NCBI GenBank assembly: GCA_964019425.1
Contig: OZ025799.1
Coordinates: forward strand, 868,001-932,000
DNA: 64,000 bases
From: Flectonema sp. DT1601
Taxonomy: Eukaryota > Euglenozoa > Diplonemea > Diplonemida > Diplonemidae
Reading direction: 5' to 3'
The notes under the pieces: generated by a model
The model's database searches: none
Told to the model about the DNA's origin: nothing
The model's input: the letters and a program-made list of their open reading frames with translations, nothing else
Program-made: the position numbers and the translations under genes
In this document: in pieces, positions 38,959 to 50,659 of the stretch
How positions within the stretch are numbered: the stretch's first letter is position 1
Layout of the letters: each line of letters begins with the position of its first letter

Positions 38959-39975
38959 ATTGTTATCGACTGACATTTGATTTGTGTATCCATTTCGTTG
39001 AGCAAATGAATTACTCTCAGTGTGGACTATTTGACTAGTAGTAATGTCAGAATCACTAGAAGGATATCCAACAGATTGTATTTGTTGAAAACTTCCACTA
39101 CGAATATCATTCTTAACATCATCACCATTCCCAGACAGTGCTTCATATACAGATTGAAGTTCATTGCGAGATGGTTGTTGATTTCTTCCAGTTTTTGGAT
39201 TCTTTTTTTCAACAGTCTCGCGTCTTTTTACTTTTTCTTGTAAATGTCGTTGAGCACTTCTTTCAGCCATTTGATCTCGTAGTACTTTTCTTTTTGCAAC
39301 TCCTGATTTTGATGTCAGACTGGAAGATCTTGCTGGTGTGCTCTTAGTGGGTCGTGGCTGTGTCTTGACGGGTGTTCGAGACCGTGGAACTTTAGCATGA
39401 GCAGGGTTACCAGTTAGTCTTCTAAATACAGAACCATTACGGCCAGCCGTCGGGGGAGTCACAGGATCGTGATTACACCGAAAAGCTGGATGAGAATGTT
39501 TAATAACCCTAGAAGGACTATGTAACGGAGAAGGTGATAATACCAAACTATCAGTCTCTAACACAATATCAGATGGTGGAGAAAGACATATCCGAGGACT
39601 GTTTGCGACACTTATCGCAATAGCATTTAATGTGTTCGTGTCTTCCTGAGGATCCTTAGATTCGGTTGAGGCGAGTAATAAATTAATTCTTTTCGTCAAG
39701 TATTCTACCTCAGCGTTATATTGATCACACGTGTTGTCGAAGATGCTTTCGGAATCTTTAACAAAATTATTAACCAGTTGGTGTAACACTTCAAGTAAGG
39801 ATACAACATCTCTTTTAATTCTATTGAACACTCCTCTCATTTCACTCTTTAAATTCCCTTCGACTATACCAACAGCATCTGTTTCTGACTCGGTTAGAGT
39901 ACGAGACAGTTTTTCTCTCCATTCTTGAGGCAAAATAATTCCTTTTGGTAGTTTTGGGCGTTCCCGAACTCGCAT
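38200..39975 (-). CDS. Unrecognised low-complexity protein with polyasparagine run (591 residues)
   Basis: A single-exon frame starting MRVRERPKLPKG. The N-terminal part (about 10-105) is helical, with a likely coiled coil around FNRIKRDVVSLLEVLHQLVN and YNAEVEYLTKRINLLL. Residues about 150-275 are basic, rich in Ser, Pro and Arg, with SRTPVK and TPAR sites. A run of about 19 Asn encoded by AAC repeats (DNA 38905-38966) follows near residue 340, then KYDPLTGE and a Gln-rich, acidic C-terminal half with PPPPS. No enzymatic domain is seen. A cytoskeleton- or spindle-associated role is possible from the composition only. ACAG ends 25 nt upstream of the ATG, beyond a 13-A run that abuts the start codon. 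Confidence 0.75.
38905..38966 (-). repeat. AAC trinucleotide repeat coding for Asn run
   Basis: On the plus strand this reads GTTGTTGTT... with one imperfect unit at the high-coordinate end. It stays in frame as Asn codons within the 591-residue protein. Its length is likely to vary between alleles. Confidence 0.9.
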
Positions 39976-40161
39976 TTTTTTTTTTTTTTAATCAGTCAGA
40001 CTGTTTTTTTTGTTTTTGAATTAGAAAAAAAATAATGATTGTGACAAAACTGTCGCAAATGGGAAAACCTTCCAAAAAAAAAAAAAAAAAAAAAAAGAGG
40101 AAAAAAATGGTTGTTGGGTTACGCTCATATTTTTTGAATTGTGCAACTTCATTCCCTATTC

Positions 40162-40194
<33 letters not shown>

Positions 40195-40570
40195 TAAACT
40201 CGAATCCTCTATGAATACAGAACAGATATTTGATCGGAACTCAGAGTTCCGCAGTACAATCAAGAACTCGCAACTCGAAACAGAACAAAAAAACGCATGC
40301 GCGATACCAGTCAAATGACCACACATTTCCAATACAATTAAAAAAAATGAATAAAATATCATAAAAAGCTGTCCTAACTCAGTAAACGCTGATGCAGACA
40401 AATACACTAAAAAAGGTACGTAGCAGATGAACCCGCAGTAGGTTTTTTTATCGCATTACTCCATCGCTGTACTTGTCCGCCATCAGCATGAAGGTGGACT
40501 AGAAAAAAGTTAGTATATGAGATAAAAAAAGAAATGCATTTGAGAAAATAAAGATATGTATAAAATAATG

Positions 40571-40655
40571 TATAACACTGTAGAAAACGTAGGTTCAGTC
40601 CATAATTTTATACTACTTGTCCCTTTTTGGCCTTCATCAGTAAGTTCCAAGGGAC
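40571..40655 (+). repeat. Dispersed repeat family R1 copy
   Basis: AACACTGTAGAAAACGTAGG, TTTTATACTACTTGTCCC and GGCCTTCATCAG match the copies at 27731 and 48470. About 190 bp later an R2 copy begins, the same order as at 48.5 kb. Confidence 0.6.
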
Positions 40656-40843
40656 TTCACGAATAACTTATAAATCAGTTTTTCAAAAAGTAGTTCTTAT
40701 CGTAACGATCGATAATAACTTGTCAAACAGGTTGTTGGTACTAATTAAATCAAAGAATTTCAACAAAATAAAATAATGATAATGAGGTTTTCGGGATAAA
40801 ATTTAAAAAAAAAAAAAAAACTGACCATTTCCCTCACCAAAAG

Positions 40844-40905
40844 GTTGTTAGCTAGTTAACGAGTCCAACAGTCTACCAAGTATTGATAGACACTCAAACA
40901 GACAA
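40844..40905 (+). repeat. Dispersed repeat family R2, short copy
   Basis: TTAGCTAGTTAACGAGTCCA, GTCTACCAAGTATTGATAGA and CACTCAAA match the 5' part of the copy at 48563-48790. The copy ends after about 60 bp. Confidence 0.55.
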
Positions 40906-41919
40906 CAAGAAACACTTTTGATATTGTTATTTTAGTTAGGTTGGATAACAATAACAGAAGCGTGAGGTAATGAAATGTTCTTTATTTATTTTATATTTTT
41001 TTTTTCCTTCTTTTCTCTCACAAACAAGAACAACCAAGAACAGCCATCAGTCACACAGCAGCGATAACCTTCAGAGAAAGTTTGCTGTTTTGTTATGTGA
41101 ACTCAACTACCGAACAAAAACAAGTACAAGCATGGCAAACAATGAACCTGAATGGAAATGGAAAGCTTCAGCAAATACAGAAGAGGGGAAAAAAGAATCG
41201 GCCAACAGCACGATTTACCTGATTGTTTTCCAGTACACTTTTCTGTTTTTTAGTCGATCGTAACTAAACAGATCGTCGATACCAATTTCTTGCTACCGAA
41301 ACCGTAAAACATAAAGAAAGATGTAAAAAAAAGAAAAAAGAAAAAAAAAATGAACGAAATCGCAACACAGTGAAACTGTGAAAGTAAAAAAGCTTAATAA
41401 AATGGGTCTTGTTGAGATGCGATAATGATGTTTTTTTTTTTTTTTTTTTTTTTTCCCCTCTTTTAAAGTGATTTGCAGCATCACTCTCTTTGAAACTCTA
41501 ATGTTTTTTTTTTTTTTTTAAATCTTCTTTTTTTTTTTTTTTTTTTCCCTTACGTTTCTTCTGATTTTTTAACTTAACTGAACATAAAAAACAAAATAAT
41601 AAAATTGAAAAAAAGTGATCAAAAAAAAAAGAAAACCATTGGCGGCAATCGTATATTACAACTGCTGTTGAACGATCTGGAGGCAAATAAAACGATAGTA
41701 GAGGATCCACTTCGTTAGGAATACAAGAAGCAAATGTCCTGCAAAACCCAAAGAGACAATTGCGGACGTGATGAAGGTCATAAAAATTTCAGCTCAACCG
41801 ACTATTGCGTGCCGGATTAAAAAGAAAAAAAAAAATAATGAGGTCAAGAAACAATTTTACTTGACATCCATTTTGAATGGGTATTTAACAACAGGTACAG
41901 CTCACTGAGTAGAAGACTA

Positions 41920-44203
41920 CTACTTTGGAGTAAATTCAGGTACGACATGAGCAACACTTTGCTGCCATTCAATAGTTTGTCCAAGCTCTGCAAAATCAAC
42001 TCTTGCGAAGATGCATCGATTCTTGATTTGGAGGAGAGCTTCACCCATACAACCACCATCATGAGCTGGTCGTGGTTCAATACGAGAACCAATATACTTA
42101 AATGTGTTATTACCAACCGCTCCTGTGTAAGTCATACTACACAATTGAGATTGCTGAACATACTGTCGAATGCCGAGTCTGATAAGACGAGTTCGCGGAC
42201 GTAATTTGTTAGTCCCATCAGAAGTATCTAATAATATCATCGCCTCATCAGGAGGCAACTCCGGTTGAAATATCTGAAAACGATGACCAAAATTAACACA
42301 AAGAGTGAATGTTTTATTAACACTTCTACCACACACTCTTCTAGCCAATAAGAAAGGAGGATGAGTGTCATACGCCTCCATCAGTAAAAGACCTGTTTGA
42401 GTACCAGTAAGACCTGGATAGACTGCTCCCTTATCAATGGCTAAGAAATGATGAAATGTTAAAACAGTTGAACGACCAATTATATCGTCGATCCACATTC
42501 CTGTTTGTTCATAAAGAGAAGGGCAGTCAGGGCATGTGTCTCTGATGTCGTCGAGAAGAGCTGCGGTACCAACAACATCAAACTGATGAAGTCCTGCGAA
42601 AGGTGTGAAAATATCTGCTCGACCTGCAGCATGTCGCATGCATCTACAGAAGGCTCCATCACCACCTTCATGACTACAGATTCCTTTCATTAACCAATCT
42701 CTTGTAGCATTTTCAGGACTTCCTGGATATTTATCTAACCAGACTCTACCAGCATAGTTCGATATCAGAACTCCTCCTCCACCGAATGCCATATTCCCGT
42801 GAAAGAATTGTTTTATTTTCCACTCTGACCCTCCACCGAGATACCAAATTTGTGAATATGGACTGTTTTATGTATTTTATATATATTTTTATTCACATTT
42901 AAAAAAAAAAAAGCAAACAGTAACAATTGTTAAGTAAAGAAATAAATACATACTCATCTATGTACGATAGTGCCCAAATAAGATGATTAGAGAAAACCAT
43001 CGTGTCGTCATCTGTCATGAAATAGAAGGCCGTGTCACGGTGGCTGTTTTTTTGATAGTTGTTTGTATCCATAAGAAAAGAAAAAAAAAACAATACCAAA
43101 AAAAAAAAAAAACAAGCATCAAAAACATACGTTTGAAATGTCCAGTGTAATGCAAGATTAACTCTAATAGCAATGGGTGCGATACCCCCAGGAGTAGAAC
43201 CAAATGGACCAACTAACCAATCAGTCATAGGATACGATGTATCTATTTCTTCTGTAAAACAATCAAGTGTAATTACTACTCGTTTCCAAGGACCGAGAGC
43301 TGCTCTAAGTCTGTCAAATAACCATCTTTTAAGAAGAGACTTCCTCGCTCCAATTGTACGAACTGAAGAAACAGCAACGACACAAGCATCATGTGCTTTA
43401 TGATGATATGGACCAAGTTCGTTGCTTGTTGGCATGGTAAAATCTGAATCCGTTGCTGAGCAACATCCTTTGTGATCTCTTGAACATTCTTCTCCTTCTT
43501 CAAATACTTGTGGAACAACATCAAGAGTCCCTTGAAGGATTGGAGGTGACAACATGTGAACAGACATCGGAAGTGTTCTCTCTTTCACACGATTTCCACC
43601 AGCAGCAAACACCCAAGACGCGTCTAACCTAAAACCAGATCTATCATCCTGAGTCTCCAATACGAGAATGTTATTTTTATTTGCTATGAATCTTCCTTTA
43701 AAATCCGCAGCTTCCAATGCAAAGAATCCATTAAAAAACCAATCTACGTGACGGATGAAAGATGCACTTCTCTTGTACCACTCATCATCACCCTCGGCAG
43801 TTACCTGAATGTCACAACCAGTATATGTTACGTAATGAGGTTTCTTCTCCATACACGATAATAGTGATATCGTGCCAGTGCCCCATAACCCGGGTACGAT
43901 TTTTAGTTGAAGGGCATCGCCTTCACCTATTTTTACTTCTGCGTTCATTGGACCCCGAAGCCACTCTACTTGAGAACATGCATGTCCCTGCATCGCATAG
44001 CAAACATCAGCCTTCATTTCTGTTGTTCTCCCTGGAAGGTCATCACCATCAGTTAGGGATACTCGCCCTTGTGATTCTTTCTTTCCACTACGCTGATCAT
44101 CATGAGACCCAAATGCTTCTTTTCGTAATAACAAGAATATCAGTATAGCAATGACAGCCAGTAAGAATGGTGTCTTCATTTGGCTCTTATAGCCACCCTC
44201 CAT
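41920..44203 (-). CDS. Fringe-like (GT31/DUF604-type) glycosyltransferase with N-terminal AbfB-like domain, paralogue 1
   Basis: Three exons (44203-43131, 43043-42954, 42862-41920) give 701 residues. The introns are 43044-43130 (87 nt) and 42863-42953 (91 nt), with GTATGT donors and ACAG acceptors. It is a type II membrane protein: after MEGGYKSQMK comes a hydrophobic anchor (TPFLLAVIAILIFLLL). The start at 44203 is preferred; an ATG 19 codons upstream and one 8 codons downstream are alternatives. The lumenal part first shows an AbfB/beta-trefoil-like region (GFFALEAADFKGRFIA...LDASWVF), then a catalytic region with the DxD site FMTDDDTMVFS in exon 2 and the Fringe/DUF604 hallmark GNMAFGGGGVLIS in exon 3, followed by conserved Cys and YEQTGMWIDDIIG. 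Golgi transfer of a hexose or HexNAc is expected; donor and acceptor are unknown. Its paralogue lies 6.5 kb upstream on the same strand. Confidence 0.87.
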
Positions 44204-45987
44204 CCCTCTTATTGTGATGCTTAACGGTGAAAGTAATTTAAAATTTAAAATGGAAATCATTTCATAATTCGGAGATAAAACTTCAAGCCAGTCTTATTTC
44301 GCATCATCATCATCATCATCATCATTGCTGGATAATTTTTCAAAGAAAAACCAGAAGAAGAAACAAAAGCAATTGAAGAAGGGGAAAAAAAAGGAAAAAA
44401 AAGAGAAAAAAAAACATAGTAGATTTTTTTTCACCAGCAAACTGCGGCCTGGTCGAAAAATAAGTTTCGACCACATGCTCTTTTTTTTTTTTTTTTTTTT
44501 TTTTTCCCCCTTTTTTTCTTTTCTTTTTTTCCTCTTCATTTCGCTGCAATTCTGAAAGAACGTGCACGTACACAGCAAAAAAAAAAAGAACCGTACTCGG
44601 TTCTGCATATCAAGCACAAAAGAAAAAGCAAAGCAAATTCGATTCTCCTTTTACACCCCATTGAAGTTTTTAAAGGCGATTGTCTGTATTACTAAGGACA
44701 TTTATATATTGTTAAAAATAAGAACTAACAATCTTTTTGAGGTGGATGACTATTTCCACGTCAATTGGCTATTTCAGTTGTTGTTTTTTTTTTTTAATAG
44801 GTTGTCAACGCGATGACGGGTTCTAACATGAATACAACGATATTCACAATAATCTTACTGTTTTCGTGTGATTGATTGCTGAGTGCAAAATCAAAAAAAG
44901 TTGCCTACCAATAATGCCTACTATCTTTTTTTGTTTTTTTAAAAAAATAATTTTTTATTTTTTTTTTAGATTGTTATTACCAATGTTACAAACAGCAAAA
45001 AATAATAATAAAATTAAAAAAAAAAAAGAAAAGGGGGGTTATTCAAGCACCAGAACACACCGTCATTGCTTGCTGCCAGAAAGAAGTGAGATTTTGCTTC
45101 TCTAAAGAAGCATTAAAGGGGAAGGAAAAAAAAAAAAAAAATTAAAAACGGAGATGCCGTTGCTAGCGGGAGGATAATTGTTTTTGAGTATATTGTAAGA
45201 TTATATAAATATAATAATATTATGGATTGCATCAAAACAGTCGGTTAATTAAACACGGTAATTGTGATAGCAGTGACTTCAGAGACTTTTGGCAGACACA
45301 ATAGCGGAAGGGTGTTTTGTTGATGAGAAAAAAAAAACTGGGAGTGAAAGAAAAACCACACATTTTTTTTTTTTTTTTCGAAAAGCCACGAAGAGCACAC
45401 ACATAGCTAGAGCAATGCGGTAGTGTCTTGATGCTGTTTCAATTTGAGACAAGAAGGAACAAACTACTAATAATTAAGAAGAAAAACACAACAGCTTGAT
45501 GTACCAATGCGGCTAGCATCTGCAAAAGAGATCCAGTCCGGTGATGCACGTGGCTTGGTAGTCTTACTTAATTCTATTTTCTTTCTTTTTTTTTTTTTTT
45601 TTTTTCTTTTTTTAAAAATTGCACCGAACGTTCTCAAGTCAATTACGCATACCAACTACAGGGTATCGTCGTACGGAAAATCCTCAACAAAATACACAAA
45701 AAAAAAAAAAAAAAAAAGGGCAAAATAAAGAAGATGCGAAGAATGATCGAAAACACAACAGAGTAATAACTAATGAAAACCAGTCACAAGGAGGTTCTGC
45801 TTCTACATGCCTGGAACGACTACGGGAATAATGGATTTTATCTACAAAATGCGATGCCATCCAAATTTAATAAAAAGTATAGATTACCTTTGAGGGCTTC
45901 TCCCAGAGAAAACTAATGCTACACTTTCTCGTACGAAAAAAAAAAAAAGAAAAAAAGAAAAAAAAACAGAGAGAAAATATGTGTATT

Positions 45988-46147
45988 AATTGGGGGGATG
46001 CTTAAGTTGACATAATTCAACTCGAAACAGTTTAATTATTATCGAGCGGGGATTCCGGCGCCGAGCGCGAAGCGCGAGGGGTCGGCATCACCACGAGATG
46101 ATAATTATGTGTTGAGAGTTAGACATTATGTCAACTTCCGCCCAATT
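45988..46147. mobile_element. Palindromic GC-cored MITE-like element
   Basis: AATTGGG at the left end is inverted as CCCAATT at the right end. Inside it AAGTTGACATAAT (from 46004) is inverted as ATTATGTCAACTT (to 46137), and a looser AATTATTATCGAG / GATGATAATTAT pair follows. The core (about 46046-46090) is strikingly GC-rich, with GCGC-GAA-GCGC. The whole 160 bp could fold into one long hairpin. No coding sequence is present. A foldback MITE is the likeliest reading. Confidence 0.7.
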
Positions 46148-46153
46148 TTATAT

Positions 46154-46639
46154 TTAATGCCATAAATTAGAATTAGGACTGTGCACATTTCATCACGAGA
46201 ACCGCTGCTGATTTCTTCCATTTCACTATTGCCCTCCCCCCATAATTACACTCACGGGCTCAATAATTTTACGTTTGAAAGAAGCGTGAAATTAGGACTC
46301 ATAATGCCACTGAGGTCATAATCACACTCTTACTGATGCCCATTATTCACATCCATTAAATTATCCTCCCGGAAAACTTAAAATCACCCCCAACATAATT
46401 GCCATTATGTCAAAATCACCCGGATTATTACAGGTCAATAACTACATCGCCACAGCCATTTTAAACCAAAAACAGAAAATCATAATTTTACTGCTGTATT
46501 AGATTTGGTCTTAACTTCACACTTTTGTGATAATTTCGATTTGCCAGCCATCGGCCTTGTGTACGGAATGTAATTATCGGGTTATTTCTACTCCGCGAGT
46601 GATGAAATGTGCACAGAAATAATTCGTTTATGGCATTAA
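46154..46639. mobile_element. Non-autonomous DNA transposon with about 42 bp terminal inverted repeats and TTAA flanks
   Basis: The left end TGCCATAAATTAG...CTGTGCACATTTCATCAC (from 46158) is matched by the inverse of the right end (to 46635), TGCCATAAAC...CTGTGCACATTTCATCAC. Both ends are flanked by TTAA (46154-46157 and 46636-46639), the target used by piggyBac-type transposases. The interior of about 390 bp has no useful frame and repeats CATAAT-type words. The 160 bp palindrome ends only 6 bp from the left TTAA. Confidence 0.72.
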
Positions 46640-48469
46640 ATAAATAAATAAACCTTTTTCAAACAAGAAAACAAGAAATTTTCCATTTTTTGGATAATCT
46701 CTCTACGGTTCATTGTTTTCTTTCCCATCTTTGATTTTGATATTTTTATTTTTTCTTTTTTTTTTTTTTGGTTGCCGTAATCCGGATGATTCGTGCTCAC
46801 AACGTGATCAACTAGTACTGAGAAACTAAGAACCTAATTATTAAGTAATTCAGTCACATCGCACTTAGTATAGCGTTAGCACAGAGGACACGGACAGGAA
46901 AGTGACTTGAACTCGTTAACTCAATAGGTGTGCGTTAATACAAGGCATGTTTGAGGTTGTAAGCAAACACCCACAAGTACTATTCAACGCAAAACACCAT
47001 GTGACCTTTAACACACAACGACCAGGGAAAGTTCTCAGACAGGAAAGCTTCCGCACGTGATGCAGCATGAACAAAAACAAACGAACTTGTACACCAGCGG
47101 GGGGGGAAATCAGCCGCCCTATTCGCTTGAAGATCAAGCGGCTATTTCTGGCTTAAGCAGAAGAGGAGGAATGGGGAGGGAAATTTACTTTATAACGTAA
47201 TTAAATATAAAGCAACTTGAAACCGGCTAAAACTAATTTAGGGCTCGGCCAAACCTGATTGCCGTGTAAAAGACCCACAGTTGGTATCGATAAAATCTTA
47301 TATGTGCTGTCGAATATGGGGATTCAGAGGTCACATACAGGTTGCTATGCCTTATAGCCCGTTTCAGATACTAAGTTATAATTATCTATTTGAAAACAAA
47401 CAAATTCAAAACAGATATCAAAGAGGGAGGGGGAAGGGGAAGGGGAAGAAAGTAAAAGGCTCATTAACCAACAGCGACAAGTAATAAAAAGAGTCGATTA
47501 AAACTATTATTATGCGACAGGCCTGGGTCGTCAGCTGCTGCTCAGACAAAACAACAACAACGAAATCTTCATCTTAGCTGCCACCACACCTAACTTGTTG
47601 AACTATCAATTATTAGTAACGTGTAGGGTACCTCAAACGAAATTAAAATTAAAAAAAAAAAAAAAAAAAAAAAAAGGAAGAACTCAGTTGATTGAGAGAG
47701 GAGAAACAGTACTGCACACTCATCTGGTCGTAGGAAGTCACGTTGCATAAAGCGACGGCATGACAACCTTCGTTTTCACACAAAATATCGGGTTGCGGTA
47801 CCTAATGTCAACTATTGTTCTGTTATTTCATAAAAAAAATGTAATGATCGGGAAAGGCGAAGAACTACAAAACTATTTGCTGCAGTATTCGAGTGCAAGC
47901 AAAAAAAAAAAAAAAAAAAAAAGATCTCGAAGACCTAAAAAGGAGGGGGAAAAGAACAGGACAACAAAGAAAGACCAGATTTCTGGTTTTCATTTTCGAG
48001 TCCAATCTGGATTATTCCGTCGGCTGCAGACAAAAACCAACATCAATAATGATCTTAATGTAAGCATGTAAATAACTTGTTTAACATATGTTCTTTTTTT
48101 TTTTTTTTTTTTGAAAACATACAGAACCTATGTAAAGTCTATTTTTATTCATGCATGTGGTTACTTTCTTCTACATTTCTCTTATTCTTTGCACAGTGGC
48201 TGGAAATCCTAATGGCTGTAACAGGCTAGGACTTACATCTTGTTGATCATAAGCAGCTATATGGATATGATGAAATAACTACAATGAACCGAAATACTTC
48301 TCCGACTTTGTTGGTCGAAGAGAAAAAAGAAAAAGGGGGGGGGAGAAGAGAAAAATCGGCTAATACTTTTCGAAATAAGGCTCTTGTTAGAAAATGAGTT
48401 AGTATTAAAGTAGTGCCACCAAATCAAGATTAAAAAAAATGGAGGAAAAAAAAATGCAATTGTTCTGTT

Positions 48470-48552
48470 GTTTAATCTGGAGAACACGCAGTTTTCAGGC
48501 CTTTAATTTTATACTACTTTTCCCTCATCGCCTTCATCAGTGTTCTGAGAAA
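48470..48552 (+). repeat. Dispersed repeat family R1 copy
   Basis: TTTTATACTACTTTTCCC and CGCCTTCATCAG match the copies at 27731 and 40571. The 5' block is weaker (GGAGAACACGCAG). Confidence 0.55.
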
Positions 48553-48562
48553 TCCGTCTTAG

Positions 48563-48790
48563 TTAGTTAGTTAGTTAGTTAGCAAGTCCATCAGACCACC
48601 GAGTATCGGTTAGGTAGACACTCAAAGAGTACCGGGTGGCTCTTCTGAGGGTCCCCAATACTGCGGCAGTAGGAAGAACCTAATCCCGGGGGATTATTTT
48701 GTTAGTATCAGCACAGGGCATACTAGATCAGGAGACCTAGAAACACTTTGCTTCCACCTTGTCCGGTATACTAGCAGGAAACCACGCAAT
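48563..48790 (+). repeat. Dispersed repeat family R2, longest copy
   Basis: Begins with TTAG repeats, then AGCAAGTCCATCAGACCACC, GAGTATCGGTTAGGTAGACA, CTCAAAGAGTACC, GGTCCCCAATACTGCGG, CCTAATCCCGGGGGATTA, TTAGTATCAGCACAGGGCAT, ACTAGATC, and runs into a long interrupted A run (48799-48857). The A tail and the 5'-variable ends of the copies suggest a SINE-like retroelement; a hairpin TAATCC...GGATTA is kept in the copy at 63059. Confidence 0.6.
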
Positions 48791-48798
48791 TTAGTAAA

Positions 48799-48857
48799 CA
48801 AAAAAAAAAAAAAAAAAAAAAAAAAAAACAAAAAAAAAAAAAAAAAAAAAAAAAAAC
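48799..48857 (+). repeat. Interrupted poly-A tract of nearly 60 bases
   Basis: Two long A runs separated by a single C. It may be the tail of the R2 copy that ends just before it, or of a read-through transcript. Assembly uncertainty in such runs is likely. Confidence 0.7.
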
Positions 48858-48984
48858 TAGTTCTAATCTGAAACACTAAATAAACTTGATATTATGATGA
48901 AAAAATAAAACAAAATAAAATAATATAAGATAACATAAAATAAAATAGATGAATTTAATAACTCAGTAAACACAGTTGATGATT

Positions 48985-50122
48985 TCAGGGATTAATTTTG
49001 AATAGTATATCTATGTAACTCCGAGTCGGAGGACCTCGCACCTTGTAGTCGAACCACTTCCGTTCTATCCGCTCATAGTTGGCGTAGTGGATCTTATTGA
49101 GCAGATCAGTAAATTGAGTCTTTTCTATACCATTATAGCAGAAAAGCTCAACTGTCCACAGAAAATTGTGTATTTCCTCGATCACCGTGTGATTGTAGGC
49201 ATTATCGATGGCTTGTAAGACTTCGAGCTTATCTCGAGAAGTGAGTTTCGGAAGGTTAGAGAATTTAACAAGATGCCTCAATAACCACTGTCTCGGCAGG
49301 GCCGCACGCAGCGGAAAGCTCTGCAGGTAGCTCTCCAGGTCCTTCAGCATTGCAGCTAGTTTCGGCTGATTCTCTGTGGCAAAGAACGTATGGTGGTGTT
49401 GTCCGTCATTTGTCGGGTCATCGCATTGCGGGATGTCCGGGAAGAATTGCTGCACTATGATCCTCGCGCCATTACATCTCGAGAGAAGGTGATGTGCGTC
49501 TGTGTCGGTGTGATTACAGAATCGACAGTCAGTAAGACCCAAGGCAGGGAGCTTTACCAGTTCGTGATGACCCGTTCTCACTCGGGCTATAATAATCTCG
49601 TCACTTCTTAAAAGGTCCTGATGGAACTTCTGTACCCTACCAGACGATGTTGCCAAGTTGTGGACGTGTCGCGTATCTCGGGAGCGAAGCCATGCTTTTC
49701 TGACTTGGTTCACAATTGAACATTGAGCCATTCGGTAGTCAAAGGGAACCTCCGTGAGCGGTATCTCAGATGACGCAGCTTTGGAAGCCAGGCTATCAGC
49801 TAACTCATTTCCAATAACACCACAATGAGAAGGTACAAACTGCATCGTAAACGGGCGATTCAGGGTGGAAATCTGGCTGAGAATCTCGTGGTTGGTGCGC
49901 GAATGCTGGCAGAGGTACCCCTTGGCCAAGCTACTCAGCGATGACTGGCTGTCGGATATGATGTGTATCCTGCCGTTCGGTAGTTGTGGCGAATTATCGC
50001 GGACGATATCCAGAGCCGAGATCAAAGCCCTCTGTTCTGCGTTGTAAATCATCAGAGAGGGGTTATAGCGCTGTAGCTTCGTGTAACATTTATTTCGGAA
50101 AACCAAGAAGATAGCCGATTCT
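48985..50122 (-). mobile_element. 5'-truncated non-LTR retrotransposon (LINE), RNase H and C-terminal CCHC region
   Basis: An open frame of about 380 codons encodes the end of a LINE second ORF. RNase H motifs are visible: YNAEQRALISAL with its Glu, HIISDSQSSLSSL with its Asp, the FVPSHCGVIGNELADSLA block with its His and Asp, then CRFCNHTDTDAHHLLSRC, the CCHC motif typical of the I/Jockey/R1-type group. The reverse transcriptase and the first RNase H Asp strand are missing; the homology begins right after a long T run (on this strand) near 50125-50164. The 3' end (YIDILFKINP and stop) looks natural but no poly-A tail follows on this strand. The frame has no internal stop, so the copy is either recent or, less likely, in use by the host. 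Confidence 0.85.
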
Positions 50123-50133
50123 TTTGATGGGGG

Positions 50134-50169
<36 letters not shown>

Positions 50170-50609
50170 GAAGTCGGTCAGCCTACCACATAACGTAGTA
50201 ATCCTCGTCATTCAGCAACACAGCTGCTCTGGTGATTTGACGAGAACAGAAACGAACAAAGAAAAATTAGAAATTCATTATTCCTTTTTTTTTTTTTTTT
50301 TTTCAAACGAGAATAGATATGAGTCTTGAGAAGCTGTGTAGTTCCACCATAATCTAGTGAAAGCCAAAAAATTTCTAAAAACCAAAAAATAATAAAAATA
50401 ATCATAACAGACACAAAGAATTGGTTTTAAACCTAAATGTTACAAAAGTTTGTACCAACTGAAACTGAGGAAGCTAAACAAGGTTTACATTGCTCTTTAA
50501 CAACTAGGTATCAAGTAGTTATCGTTTCAGCAATATTTCTGCTTATTTCTTTTTTTTTTTTTTAAACGTCGATCTTGTCGTAAGATACCTGTGATTTCGT
50601 CGATTTCCT

Positions 50610-50659
50610 TTTTTTTTTTTTTTTTTTTTTTTTTTGTTAAATCTTTTTTTCCTTTTCAG

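Larger units (their letters stand above)
39976..41919. other. 1.9 kb intergenic region with repeats
   Basis: No gene is supported. A runs occur near 40073-40096, 40162-40190 and 40806-40820, and T runs near 41431 and 41504-41546. A paired R1 and R2 repeat lies at 40571-40905. A 97-codon plus-strand frame at 40970-41263 has no recognisable features and is probably chance. Confidence 0.55.

Noticed and set aside
44294-44617. Overlapping Lys- and Phe-rich frames around 44.3-44.6 kb
   Set aside because: They are translations of A and T runs in all frames on both strands.
48567-48590. Telomere-like TTAG repeats
   Set aside because: Only about five units at the start of a dispersed repeat, far from any contig end.
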